Assembly (NCBI GenBank): GCA_905221605.1 | Contig: CAJNDS010001096.1 | Location: 1-35,109, forward strand | Origin: Symbiodinium natans | Lineage: Eukaryota > Sar > Dinophyceae > Suessiales > Symbiodiniaceae | Length of the DNA stretch: 35,109 nucleotides | Direction: 5' to 3' | Shown: piece after piece, positions 10,654-21,500 of the stretch | Numbering within the stretch: the stretch's first letter is position 1 | How the letters are laid out: every line of letters begins with the position of its first letter | Position numbers and translations under genes: made by a program | Notes under the pieces: generated by a model | What the model saw: the letters and a program-made list of their open reading frames with translations, nothing else | What the model was told of the DNA's origin: nothing | Database searches by the model: none

Positions 10654-11070
10654 CTGGGCAACAGGCAACACAGCAACAGCTATGGACACAACACTGGCTG
10701 CAACCTATACGGCCTACCTAGAGACATACGATTGACCAAACTAAGGCCAGCGACAGCGCCTGTGCCTCTCGTTTGTCAACAGAAGGTCCGATGCCCCCAG
10801 CGGCGACGCATGCCTGCATCGCTCCAGCCTCTTCCTCTAACCAAGCATCCATATCTACAGCCGGTGAGTCGGCCAGGCCCTTCTCCACGCCTCATTCAGG
10901 AGAATCACTCAAGACTGCCTCATTGGCTCGTTGGCCGGAGTTGTGATATATCATCCAGCAAGGTGGCGGTAGGGCTGTGGGACTGTGTTGGGGGGGGGGG
11001 GGCACAGAGCTGAGCCTTAGCACTCACATCACGGATACAATTTAAATTATCATCAGTGATGTGATGAGCG

Positions 11071-11344
11071 ACCCTGGTCGGAGCAACAGCCAATCACAGC
11101 ATCAAGGTAACTCTCGCGTAAATCACCTGCTTCGAGAGTGATCGTATGGATCAGGCACGAGTACTTGTGGGCCAGATCAGTCCTGCTCTGCCCCAAAGTT
11201 ACCACGGGCAGCAGGCGCACATCCACGGCATCCACAATGGCCTGTGCAAGATCATCATCGCGCTCGTCTTCAAGTGCTACTTCTGCTTCCTCCAGAAATG
11301 CATGACGCAATGGGTCGCATATCTTGCGTGTGAGGCCGATCTGC
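11071..11344 (-). CDS. Putative internal exon, 3' end uncertain
   Basis: Starts after a CGCAGTCAG acceptor (intron end at 11345). It encodes an acidic helix (PLRHAFLEEAEVALEDERDD), then AIVDAVDVRLLPVV, and a further helical segment to about SYLDAVIGCCSD. The frame is open to 11053, but a donor probably lies before that. Ile codons between G bases are ATT here (AVIGC), unlike the giant ORFs on the right. Confidence 0.5.
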
Positions 11345-11894
11345 CTGACTGCGGTCACACACCTGGTGATGAGTGACGAGTGATGAGGATTCAATGAGGA
11401 TGCATAAAGATAAGAAAACCCTAACTGCCCACCACACACCCAACGCCCAACCCAATACCTGTCATAAGGCCTCACACCTTATAACTTATAACCCTATAGC
11501 GCCAATAGCGCGTCGTCGTGGCGACACTGGCTATATGAAACGAGATATAAAAAAAAGTGCAAAATGCACATCAGAAAACCAATTCGCATCTGGGGCGCCG
11601 TAGGCTGGTTTCCTGAACAAGGAATAGGTCCTTCCGCACAGGTGATGAATCATATGAAAGCTGTATCAGTCTCCTCTCACCGGTGGCGACACAATCCCCT
11701 CCACCGGAGGCTCCACCACCCAACGATTTCTTCCACCACTGCTGTCGGCAGAGCATGTTTGCAACATCCAGCTGGAATCTGCCCCGGCTCAGCGTTGCCT
11801 TGGCTAGCGAGACGGGACATAAAAGCAGAGCAGTGGGCAGGCAGGTCTGGAAGAACTCGAAGGGAATAGAGTAATTACTAATTTAAATTATGCT

Positions 11895-12077
11895 GTCCGA
11901 AGCTGCTTCGCTGACGTTGCAATCTGGGCTCACGCATTCCTCACCGAGGACCAGTTTAAAAGCCGCCTCGACCGCCTGCTGCAACCGTCCGTCAGCTCGC
12001 AGGTGGCATGCCCTGGGCACGTGGCACGTGGCACCAACTTGGCACTTGGGACAAAACTTCATGATGTCACCGACCAA
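11895..12077 (-). CDS. Possible exon with four-cysteine segment
   Basis: The minus-strand frame encodes CPKC, then C and H residues, a helix (RLQQAVEAAFKLVLGEECV) and SPDCNVSE. CPKC followed by further Cys/His could bind zinc. Splice boundaries are not clear on either side, and an alternative frame is also partly open. Confidence 0.35.
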
Positions 12078-12225
12078 TGCCTCATGCCTCTTCCTCTGCC
12101 AATAAAATCAGACCCAAGAAACATTCTCATGAAATTGAACATCTGCAACAAGGAATATCCTGGTCTGCCTCTGCGACCACGAACTGCTGGTGCTAGAAGC
12201 TCTCCCTCCTTGGCTGGCCGTGCGC

Positions 12226-12292
12226 AAACCCTAAACCCTAAACCCTAAACCCTAAACCCTAAACCCTAAACCCTAAACCCTAAACCCTAAAC
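12226..12292 (-). repeat. Interstitial telomere-like array, C-rich strand on plus
   Basis: Nine perfect CCCTAAA heptamers. Orientation is opposite to the array at 674-778. It lies in an intron-like gap between exon candidates. This array is homogeneous, without the GGGCTTA variant of the other. Confidence 0.93.
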
Positions 12293-12460
12293 CAGGGTCG
12301 GTTCTGAGCTCAAGATAGGCCCATAAGACATATGACCCCGCGAAAGGCCTCAACTTTGTGGGTCCCAAGCGCACCCCCTTCAGGGACCCACAAAAATGGT
12401 CCCACAAAGACTCCTCCTCCCGTCACAAAAGACCAGAAGCCACGCCTACTGCTCATTCAC

Positions 12461-12698
12461 GAACGAGGACGCATCTTCCAACAATACTGCAACACAATCC
12501 AACGTTGCAAGCCAAGACGCAGATCGCCCCTGCAATTCTTGTACCACACGCAGCGCTTCCCCGAAAGAAATTTTTTCAGCAGCAGACCCGTGACGGAACA
12601 CAAGGCCGCCAAGTACAGTCAGATGCCTTTCGACAGTCTTCAGCAACGTCACGATTGTCGCGGACCCAGCCACCGCCGCCGCCATGAGCCATGCCCCG
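12461..12698 (-). CDS. Putative internal exon, helical repeat-like
   Basis: Open from a GGGCACAG acceptor (intron end at 12699) to a GTGAAT donor-like site (intron start 12460), 238 nt. It encodes amphipathic helices (SATIVTLLKTVERHLTVLGG, ISFGEALRVVQELQGR, WLATLDCVAVLLEDAS) that could belong to an alpha-helical repeat protein. The long plus-strand frame over the same DNA has Pro/His/Arg-rich composition typical of an antisense shadow. Confidence 0.55.
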
Positions 12699-13229
12699 CT
12701 GTGCCCACTCACACACCGTCACAGCTACACACCGTCACACCATGGCTCACTTCAGAAGGGAAAGGACCCAGCGCCTCAGCCTCAAGGCCTCAAGAGCCCA
12801 GGGAACCTGGTTCTACACGGCCTGACCTCCTGAAACCAAGCCGATTTCATTTCATTCATCTCGAATCCCAATACTGTTTTTTTTATGGCCCTTTAATCTG
12901 GCATGCTCGACACCACTGCGGAGCACTCTCTTGGCAGCTGAGGTTTGTTGTACTGTCTGTGCCACAAGCTTGCCACACACACGATGCATGTGAGCAGAAA
13001 TACATTCACACGTGCATCACGCGCCACGCTGATACTGTTTATCAACTGCAACACGGTACCCAAGCTACCTGTGCCGCGCCAGATAAACTGCCAGCGGCCA
13101 TCAGCAATCGATTGCCATCATCTGCAAAGAAGAATGAGAAGATATCGGACCGGATCTACGTCTCAGCCTCAGGTGAGGTGAGTCATGTGCATCACGGATA
13201 TCACCCACCGTCATGTTTTTGAACCTTAC

Positions 13230-13288
13230 ATGCACAGGAAAGTGGGCAGGCAAGAAACGATGATCCCACACAGGCCGGCCCACCACAG
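13230..13288 (-). CDS. Putative micro-exon with strong splice sites
   Basis: A 59-nt segment flanked by a classical polypyrimidine acceptor (TTCCTTTCAG, intron end at 13289) and a consensus GTAAGG donor (intron start 13229). All three frames are open. The frame giving VGRPVWDHRFLPAHFPVH has the best composition. The splice sites are the evidence here rather than the peptide. Confidence 0.45.
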
Positions 13289-14127
13289 CTGAAAGGAATG
13301 CCTTGCCATTGCCAGTTCCCGGAGTTCCCAGAGACCAGAGTTACCAAGTTACCAGTGAAATAGAGTGCGAAAGTCAACAGTGAACAACCGATCTGAATCA
13401 GCACAAGACCACAAGCAGATTGTACTGATTTAACACTATAGGGACCAGGCTGGGGCAGGACTCGGCAAGAGAAAAGTTTTGCAGCCACCATAGCTGGCCA
13501 GTAAGCCCAGATATCGGACCTTGCACAAACCGTCATAGGTAAAATCACGTGAGTGACTTCAGTTCACTCTGATTGCGCTCACAGAACCCATGTCTTGAAG
13601 CCTCATACAGTGACAACGAATGCAATTTCTTTCATGGGGGCGGAACCAAAATTGTGGCATCCACATCCATATATAGAGCCATCAGGCCATCGTGTATTCT
13701 CCATCGATCCTGCACATGTGACAAGCTTTGAGGTAACCGGTAACCGTATCATATTTGAAACCTACCAATCCTACCAATACCAAGTTCAAGCCCGCCCAAC
13801 CCGAACCCGCAACAGGACTCCTCCACACAAATGTGCACGGCCTCGCCGCGCCTATCCAGCTGATGACTGCTGGCCATCATTCATCATCGGTTCATCCTGC
13901 AAGGATGCAGCTACGCACGGGCGTTTCTACATACAGGTCTCTTCATATAGGCTAGGCACGGCTTCAACCCACATGCGCTTGAGGCTTGAATCAGGGGTCC
14001 TGCTAATCGAACGCAGCGTTGTCAGCCGCCTCCGGGTTCCTCAGTTTTGACACGGGCACGGAACGAAAACATACAAGGCATGCGTCCTGCGTGCAACGAT
14101 TTACTGCAACTGCAACTGCAACTTATT

Positions 14128-14221
14128 TCATTCCAAGGGCTGTCTTGTCCGCCAATCTTGCTCGAAGATAGCCAGGAAGGTCCCAAAGTCGTATATGAGG
14201 CTCTGCAATTTGCCAGCATTC
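14128..14221 (-). CDS. Putative short exon ending at TGA or a nearby donor
   Basis: After a CTGAGGCAG acceptor (intron end at 14222), the frame encodes NAGKLQSLIYDFGTFLAIFE and QDWRTRQPLE, then TGA at 14130-14128. The peptide is amphipathic and aromatic. The TGA could be a real end or may be removed by an earlier, unseen donor. Confidence 0.4.
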
Positions 14222-14301
14222 CTGCCTCAGATAGAAACCATGAAGTTGCACAATCCGCCAAAAGCAAGAACAGCAAACCACAAGAAAAACTTCCTAGTTT
14301 C

Positions 14302-14919
14302 CTAGATGGTAACTACACTGTTGCATGCTGTCATGGAACACATCTCAGGATCAATCCCGGCCAGCGCAGGCAGCACGGCGCGCAAGAAAGTAGCAACGTC
14401 CATGAACTCTCGTGCTCGGCCAAGCACTCGCACATGCCCTGTTTCATGTACTGTCCGCAGCTTGTCCAGGGTGGAGTCGACAGACGCTGGATCGAAGATG
14501 TGAAGCCGTGTCAGGTCAGGAAAGCTAGACCGTTTAACTTTAAACTCACCGGAGGAAGGGTCAACTGTTTCCGCAGCATGTCGGCAGGCTTTAAAGATAC
14601 CAACCCAGAAAGCCAACTCTGCACTGGTACTCTCAAATTGACACCAAATATTCTGCATGAACACGCAAACACGGATCAAGTTGTTGAGTTCGCCCGGCAG
14701 GCGATCAGAAAGATCGCGCAAGTCGCCCTCGTACATATCGTAGAAAACATCGCACCACATCGAGAAGGTTAGATCCGTCACGCGCTGCATGGCGAGCTGG
14801 AGGGCTGCGGTTGCCATCACCAGCGCGCGCGCAGACCGCCCAGGACTCAAAGGATCAGTAACAGTGACTACTAGTCTGACAGTGTCTGCCACCTTCAGGC
14901 CTTCAGGGCAATGACTCAA
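14302..14919 (-). CDS. Long exon candidate, 205 codons, unknown family
   Basis: The longest credible frame left of the retroelement. The minus-strand ATG at 14919 opens a frame that runs to TAG at 14304-14302. The product is helical with Trp and Cys: AALQLAMQRVTDLTFSMWCD, VFYDMYEGDLRDLSDRLPGE, then AELAFWVGIFKACRHAAE and a charged C-terminal third. It could be a first exon starting at the ATG, or an internal exon whose acceptor is the CCGCAG before ALQLAMQ (near 14812). GTGAGT near 14550 and GTGTAG near 14316 are possible donors. It is the furthest upstream member of the minus-strand exon chain. I do not recognise the family. Confidence 0.55.
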   Translation of the reverse strand: MSHCPEGLKVADTVRLVVTVTDPLSPGRSARALVMATAALQLAMQRVTDLTFSMWCDVFYDMYEGDLRDLSDRLPGELNNLIRVCVFMQNIWCQFESTSAELAFWVGIFKACRHAAETVDPSSGEFKVKRSSFPDLTRLHIFDPASVDSTLDKLRTVHETGHVRVLGRAREFMDVATFLRAVLPALAGIDPEMCSMTACNSVVTI

Positions 14920-15500
14920 TGACTATCAACGCAGCACTCAGCACTGTATTGTTATGTTTGGGCTGTTTGGGCAGCTGGCACCAGCGAATGGTACATCACA
15001 CATTAACGTTAACGTTGCCAAACATTCACCACACACACACACAAAACACGTGGCAGCACCGGCCAGCACATGACATGACTCGCCCCCTTCCACTTGCCCT
15101 GCTCATCTGTGCGCAAGCCTGACACTGTCACTCACTCACTCCCTCCGAGACTCACTTCGATTCATTTCCCAAATGGTCCGAACGGTGAATACGAAGAATC
15201 GGTGAAAAAGGCTTTAAATTCGCTTGGAAACCACAAGAAGGCGCGAAGGGCGCCATCAAACCACGTGCAAAGTGCAGTTTTGCAGCTTTTTTTTCTTGGG
15301 TACCGAAGTGGCCAACCAACCGTCAGGCATAGAAACTAAAATACAATGCAAACAACACCGGGAAAGGCCCGGGGAGTAATCACTGCATGCCGGCCGCACC
15401 ATCGAACCACTGAAAACACCACCGAACCACGTGGAACATGAACATTTTGCAGCTGTTTTTCGGCCACTGAGTAGGCTGGCAAAACTACAGGTATCGAAAC
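14920..15500. other. Non-coding junction between exon chain and retroelement
   Basis: No credible coding frame. It contains one copy of the imperfect duplication described at 15254-15540. The left boundary of the retroelement (end of its 3' long terminal repeat) should lie here or further left, but I cannot identify a TG...CA terminus without the matching 5' repeat, which is outside the window. Confidence 0.5.
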
Positions 15501-15540
15501 CTAAAATTCACTGAAACGAACCCCTCGGGAAAGGCCCGGG
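15254..15540. repeat. Imperfect direct duplication, period about 167 bp
   Basis: Two diverged copies. Shared landmarks are ACCACGTG, TTTTGCAGCT, a GAAAC/CTAAAAT block and a GGGAAAGGCCCGGG box at 15360-15373 and 15527-15540. The right copy contains the stop codon and last codons of the 4022-codon ORF; the left copy is non-coding. The GGCCC box is itself nearly palindromic. It may be part of the retroelement 3' untranslated region or terminal repeat. Confidence 0.7.
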
Positions 15541-18500
15541 TGCTTAGTAGCTGCACCCCCATGTATTATGCAAGTCCACAGTCTATCCCTGTTCACTTGT
15601 GAGTCCCCTCTTTCATCGGCTAACATGTCCAGCTCGCAATCACGCATGTACAGAGCCGTGTATGTGTCCTCGAACCAAACTGCTTTCCAACATGCCATTG
15701 GTACGGGCCCGAGGAGCATGAAGCGCCCACTTCTTGTTACCACCACGTCGCCTCCGATTAGTGTGAACATCCTCATGTCTATCGCTATTCCGATTCTCCT
15801 ACCTCGCACAGCCGCCAATCTAAGCGAGTCGTTTCGCCATTCTGGCATCCCTCCTTGTGGAAATTCTAGCCCATGCATGCTGCTCACGTCCGATGGCTCA
15901 ACAGAGTACTTCGTCCAGTGTGCCTTGAGCGTCATCTGCGACCCTCGCAAAGGATTCCCCATGTCGTCCCGATGCCATCCTTCCACTATCACTCCACTAT
16001 GCCCTGCCTCTGGCCAAACTATCCCGTCCTTCGCGTATTCTTGCCACTGTGCGTCACCCACCACCATGTATCCGGTGCATGGAAGATCAGCCGGGTGCAG
16101 CCTGAACCACAGAGATTCCCGCTCTTCTTTCTGTCCCTCCACTCTGTCTCCAGCCCAACTCTTCAGCATCGCCACGTTCCTCGGCATCCTCATTCCACTC
16201 GTGGGTCTCACTGCCAATGGGATGCCCACCTTCAGCTCCTTGGTCTTCGGACATCTATACACTTTGCTGGTGATCTCTATCCCGTAAAACTGTGACAAGT
16301 AAGCGATTCTGTACTCGTCGCCTCTCCTGAGCCTATACGAAGATCTCTCGTCAACTTCTTTTCTGATCCTAGACCAGGCTATCCCTCCTCCGTGGTGTTG
16401 TTCCGCCCACAGCGCATACTCTATCCCGTTTCCCTTATCGATCGCTGATCCATCTATCATCGCCTCCTGCGTGCTTCTTCTCACATTCCTCCTGTCGCCC
16501 CTTTGTACTGGGTACGCATCTCCTCCCCACGCTGCCAATTCCGCCACTATTCTTGCCATCTCAATGTACACATTCGCAGGGTACGGCTTTTCTATCTCGG
16601 TCACTTCTCCTTTGATTCCTAGCTCATTCAGCGTAGCACCTGTCCACGTCGTTACCGAGTCATTAGATACTCCCGTCGCCGTAACTAGCTCCTCTGGCTT
16701 TCCCTTTTCTATCCCCATTACCATCCTCGTCTCATCTGCGAGCTGCGAGACTATCCTCTCAAGTACCATCTTGTACTTCTCTAGATTCTCCACCCCTGTT
16801 GTCTGCTCCACTATCGGCAATAGCACCACCTCCTCGTCACTATTCCTCATCATCTCGTTTCCGTCTGCATCGCGATTGCCCGTAGGAATCAACGTCAGCT
16901 CCCACCTTCCATGAGCCGGATCCCCCTTCACGGTGTGAGATGTCTGCAACATGACCTTCTTGTTGATTTCCCCCATTACTGCCGCATTCCTTCGTTGTAT
17001 CTCTCGGAACCTCCTACTCATTCGGCTCATTCCGGGTTTGTCCTCGATGTCCCTCTTGTCTGCTTTGGCTCTCCTTATCAGGTCCTCTTGGAATCTCCAC
17101 TCTGCCTCCTCGTCACCCTTGATCTTCTCGACTTGTTCTCGCTTGATTCCGGCCGAGTCCATAATTCCTTTTAAACTCTTCGACGCTGCCATTCCGTATC
17201 CCCGCTCCTCCGTACTGCTGGTGTCACGGCCCACCTCAAAGTTTTCTTTCACCTTGTATATTCGGGCGCCCTTAACCGGGTTGTCAAGCTCCACCATGGC
17301 CGCTCGGCCTCCCAACGAATACTGTTCTATCGGGCCTCCAAAATTCCTCGCGCTCTCGGGAACTGCACTCTCATAGTTCGTCGTTCCGGCACTAGTCTTC
17401 GGGTCGACGATGTTCATACTAACATCAGCTGCAGCATGCTCGTCATCCATCTTGTCGGGCTCCCGACTATCCTTGGTCGGATCCGGATTTGTCTTCACGT
17501 CCGGCGTTGTCGCTCCTTTCTGGCTATCCTTCTCCGCTCCCTTGTCTTCGGTGTCCTTCTCCTTCTCGGTTTTCGGGAGCTGATCCTCAAGCTGCCTAAT
17601 TCTATCCATCGCTTTCTTCATAGCCGCTTCGCTTTCCTGCGCACGACGTCGGCTCTCCTTAAGCTCGTCGTCCATGGTTTGGTAACCTCTGAGGCGCTCT
17701 TCGGCCCGTTCCAACTTGTCCCTCGCATCCTTCAGCGCGGCCTCTCTCTCCTCTATCTTTTGCAGGCTATCCCTAAGCTCACTCTCCTTGTCCTGGTACT
17801 TCTTGAGGTTCTCCTCGGCCTGCTTCCGCATTGTTTCTCTCTCTTTCTCTTCGTCATCCCTGAGTTTGGCAGTTTCCTGGAGCGTCTTCTTCAACTCCGA
17901 GAACTCTTGTCCCTGCTCTTGCCCAGCCTGCTTTGTAGCCTTGTATTCCTTCTTTAGCTCCTCCAGCTCGGACTCCAACTCTTTCACTCTTCTATCACCG
18001 GCAATCTTGCCCTCTTCGCTCGTGCCTTCACTACTGGTGGCTCCACTTCCGCTCGTCGCTGTCTTCTCCATTCTATCCCGGAGAGCCCTGAATTCGTCTC
18101 TCATCTCGTTGATGGCTCCGATTCTCCTCAGCTCCTCTTTCCTTTCCCTCAAATGTACCTCGACTTCTGCGACTAGCTTCGCGTTGTTCTCCGCCACCCC
18201 CTCGAGCTCTCCGACCCTTCGTGCTAGTCGATCACGTTCATGAACGGCTACAGCGAGCTCCTCCTTCAGCTTGTGGTTTTCATTCTCAGCGTGCATACTT
18301 TCTATTCCCTTGTATTCATCAATGGTCCGTCCACCCCCTCGGGGCTCAACCTTCATATCTTCGAGCTGCCTGCTGAGGTCCTCTATCTTTGTTCTGTCTT
18401 CTACCGCCCGCGCCCGCACCTCTGCCGCTATCCCTGCTTTGTCCATTCTCTCCTCTGCCATTCGGCCTATCACCCATTTGCACTTCTCAACCTCAGACAC

Positions 18501-21500
18501 CTTGTCGGCCAGTTTTGCTATCAACCTGGCGACCACCTCCTCCCTCGGCATACCTCGCAGATCTCTCCTCCTCATTACTAGGATATCCCTTTCGCCCAGC
18601 TGTACTTCTGCCTCCTTGATATTCTTCCACTCTTCATCTGAGTAGTATTTCCTCCGCTCGTAGTCTTCGTCAAACTCCTCGCACAGCGGGTCATCCTCGT
18701 CCTCGTCTATCAATCCCACCATGACCAGTCTTACCGCAACGTTCGTCAGTCTAAACTTCAGTTGTTTGATTCTGTCCTCCGCTTCCTGGAGCCTCTCTCT
18801 GTCGGTCATGTTCTCCTTTCCCTTTTGTGTGCTGATCAGCGTTCCGTCTATGATTTTCGTCACCACACTCTCCATCGATGCTCTCATTCTATCGGCCTGT
18901 ATCATGAAAGGCCTGTGGGTGGGCTCCGCCTCAATGTCGCCGGTCAGAAACCTATCGGCCCTCAACTCGCCTGGCACGTCTCTGCCATGTTCCACTCTAT
19001 CGGATCTGATGTTTGCGGTCGGAGCACGATGGGCAGTTATCGGGTTCGCCGCCACCAATGACATGTTCAGCATCACGGCCTTGGAGTCGTCTGGATCCTG
19101 TCGTATGACGGCGGTGTTGTACTTCCTCTCATGCCCCGTCATCGCTCTTTCTCGCATTCTATCCCATCCCATTCGTCTATCCTGTTCATCCATCTCCACA
19201 GCCGCCCTCTCTTGTCTATCTCTATATTCCGCCAGTGTCAGTCCCTCCCACGTTTCGGGCATCTCTGTGAGGATCAGAGCAGACGCCATCGACCTCATTA
19301 CATCCCTGACATTCGTCGCCATCATTTCTGGCCTTTCCAGAGGGTGCATCGGCTCCTTCATTGATGCATCAGCAACTATCGTCCCCAGAGGTCGCGAGCC
19401 AAGTCCGTAAAATTCCGCCGCCTCTCTCATGGCCGCATAGAAATCCCTCAACTTCGTTAGCGTTGCTAATCCGTACATCATATGTGGGTGGACCATGGGC
19501 ATCTGGTTGGCACTGCGTACAACTCCGTCCAACAGTACCTGCACTGCGTGCAGCTCAGCCATCAACCTATCCCTTCGTTCGAACTGTGGCACCCAGTTCT
19601 TGAATATCGCCGACGCACACAGCTTCGACGCTCTATCCGTAAGTGTCACTCTCAGCGAATCCACCATGAGTGCGTTCACGAGCTCGTGGGCTGGAAAGTA
19701 CTGCGTTCTCCCTCGTGCCACCTCCTCAGTATACAGGTTCGGATGGTAATCTCCCTCAGCCATGTCCTTTTCTACCATAGCCCTGATGGCCGCCTTCTTG
19801 GTCTGTGTGAGATAATCAATGGGGTTAAACACGGTCGCGCCTATTCCCTCACCTTCGTCCCGCGTCCACGTCACCCATGATGTGTTTCTAATCACAGCTC
19901 CTTCCGCCGAGTGTATCATCCAACTCTGTCCCGCCTCGGCCGCCTCGACTACAGCCTCCCATGTTGATCTACGCCTGGCTATCCGATAGTTCATCTTGTA
20001 ATGAGGAATCATGATTTTCTCCTTCATCTCCTCCGGCTTGATCACCTCCTGCCAGTTTCTGCTCCTCTTCTTTACACCCCCTGCCTCTTCGTCCTCCGGC
20101 TCGTTACATTCTTCGGCAAGGGTGAAATCTATCAGCTGTAGATATGCGTACAATCGCCGTTCTATCCTTGACGGGTTCGCGCCCTTGTCCCTGATCCCTC
20201 CTAGGAGGATCCTTTGCATAGTACATCGTGCCCAAAGCGGAAGCTTCTTGATTTCTTCTCTCCTCCTATCCGGTTTCCACCTCTGGATGTCCTCCGGCCG
20301 GTACTTCAACTCAAGCTGTTCTTGATACTGTTTCCGGACCACCTCCCCCAGCTTCACATTCATGATGTTCGCGAATTCCGGCCGCCTTCCTCGGTGCTGT
20401 TCTATCCTTTTCTTGATCTCTGCCGCTACCGTCCCAGCTCCGGCGCTGTTCAAACCTGCCATCAGGTCTTCTATCGTAACATCCTTCAGCACCTTGTACA
20501 TCAAGTCCTCCAAGTTGAAAATGGAGAAATTCACTCCCCTTATCAACAGCCGGTCGCTCACCTCAGGGCCCAGGCGCTGCGTAACCTCCCTTACCCTTTG
20601 TGCTCGAAGTTCTCTATCCAGCTCCATCGGCCCCATACTGCTCGCTCTGCGTTCTATCGCTATTTCCGTAGCCCTCCTCCACTGTTCCCTCCTCACGTCA
20701 GGGTTCGCTCTCCAGAAACCCATTCCCTCAACCCTGTAGTCTCTGGCAATCGCTTGAATCTCCTCACGCCATTGTGGTGACTCCCTCAAACTCGCGGCTG
20801 CCATTCTCAATCTTCTCCTAGCATCGGGTTCCACGCTATCCTCCATCAGCTCAGGTGCCTGTGGTCTTTCTAGACATCTATCCAGATTCCATTCCGGAAG
20901 AACTCCGCTTTCGTCAGTGGCGATCTTTCCCAACGTCATAATAACATCCATGAAGTCCAGTTTCGCCTCCGGTTTGTCCACGACCACTATTCCTGCGGCG
21001 ACCATAAGCTCGTGTGGCTCGAAAAGGTCTATCTCTTCCCATGGCATCCCCTCCGCTGCTAGTCTCTCGGTCAGCCGTGCAACTATCCTCCTCGGATCGT
21101 ATTCAGGTAGATATGAATTCTGCACGATCGCCGCCAACACCACCGATGGTGGCCTGCCCTTTACCAAGGTACTATACTTTCCCACTTGTCCCAGCTCCTT
21201 TTCGCAGACCGGGCACACAGCACCTTCACACGGAAATGCCTCGCCATTGCTATCTACCCCCGTATATCCCAACCACCAAGCAAAGCACGCATGACAATGG
21301 TATCCCCAGCATATCCTTCTAAGCCACTCGACCGGCTCGCTGAAACTATGTATTCCCGACCCTCTCGTGTTGCTCTCCTCTATCGGGTTCTCCCGGGTGA
21401 CCCGCTCATGCACCTCGTCCGTCATCCTTTTCACGAGCTCATCCCTCTCCGCCCTCGCTTCGTCCAACCACGGGAATGGGAAGTTGTGCTTCTGGTTCCA

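Noticed and set aside
12332-13222. 296-codon plus-strand ORF
   Set aside because: Pro/His/Arg-rich composition without domain features. It overlaps minus-strand exon candidates that have splice sites (12461-12698 and 13230-13288).
15254-15540. Complete long terminal repeat
   Set aside because: The repeat is a local imperfect tandem duplication. No second terminal repeat is inside the window and no TG...CA boundary could be fixed.
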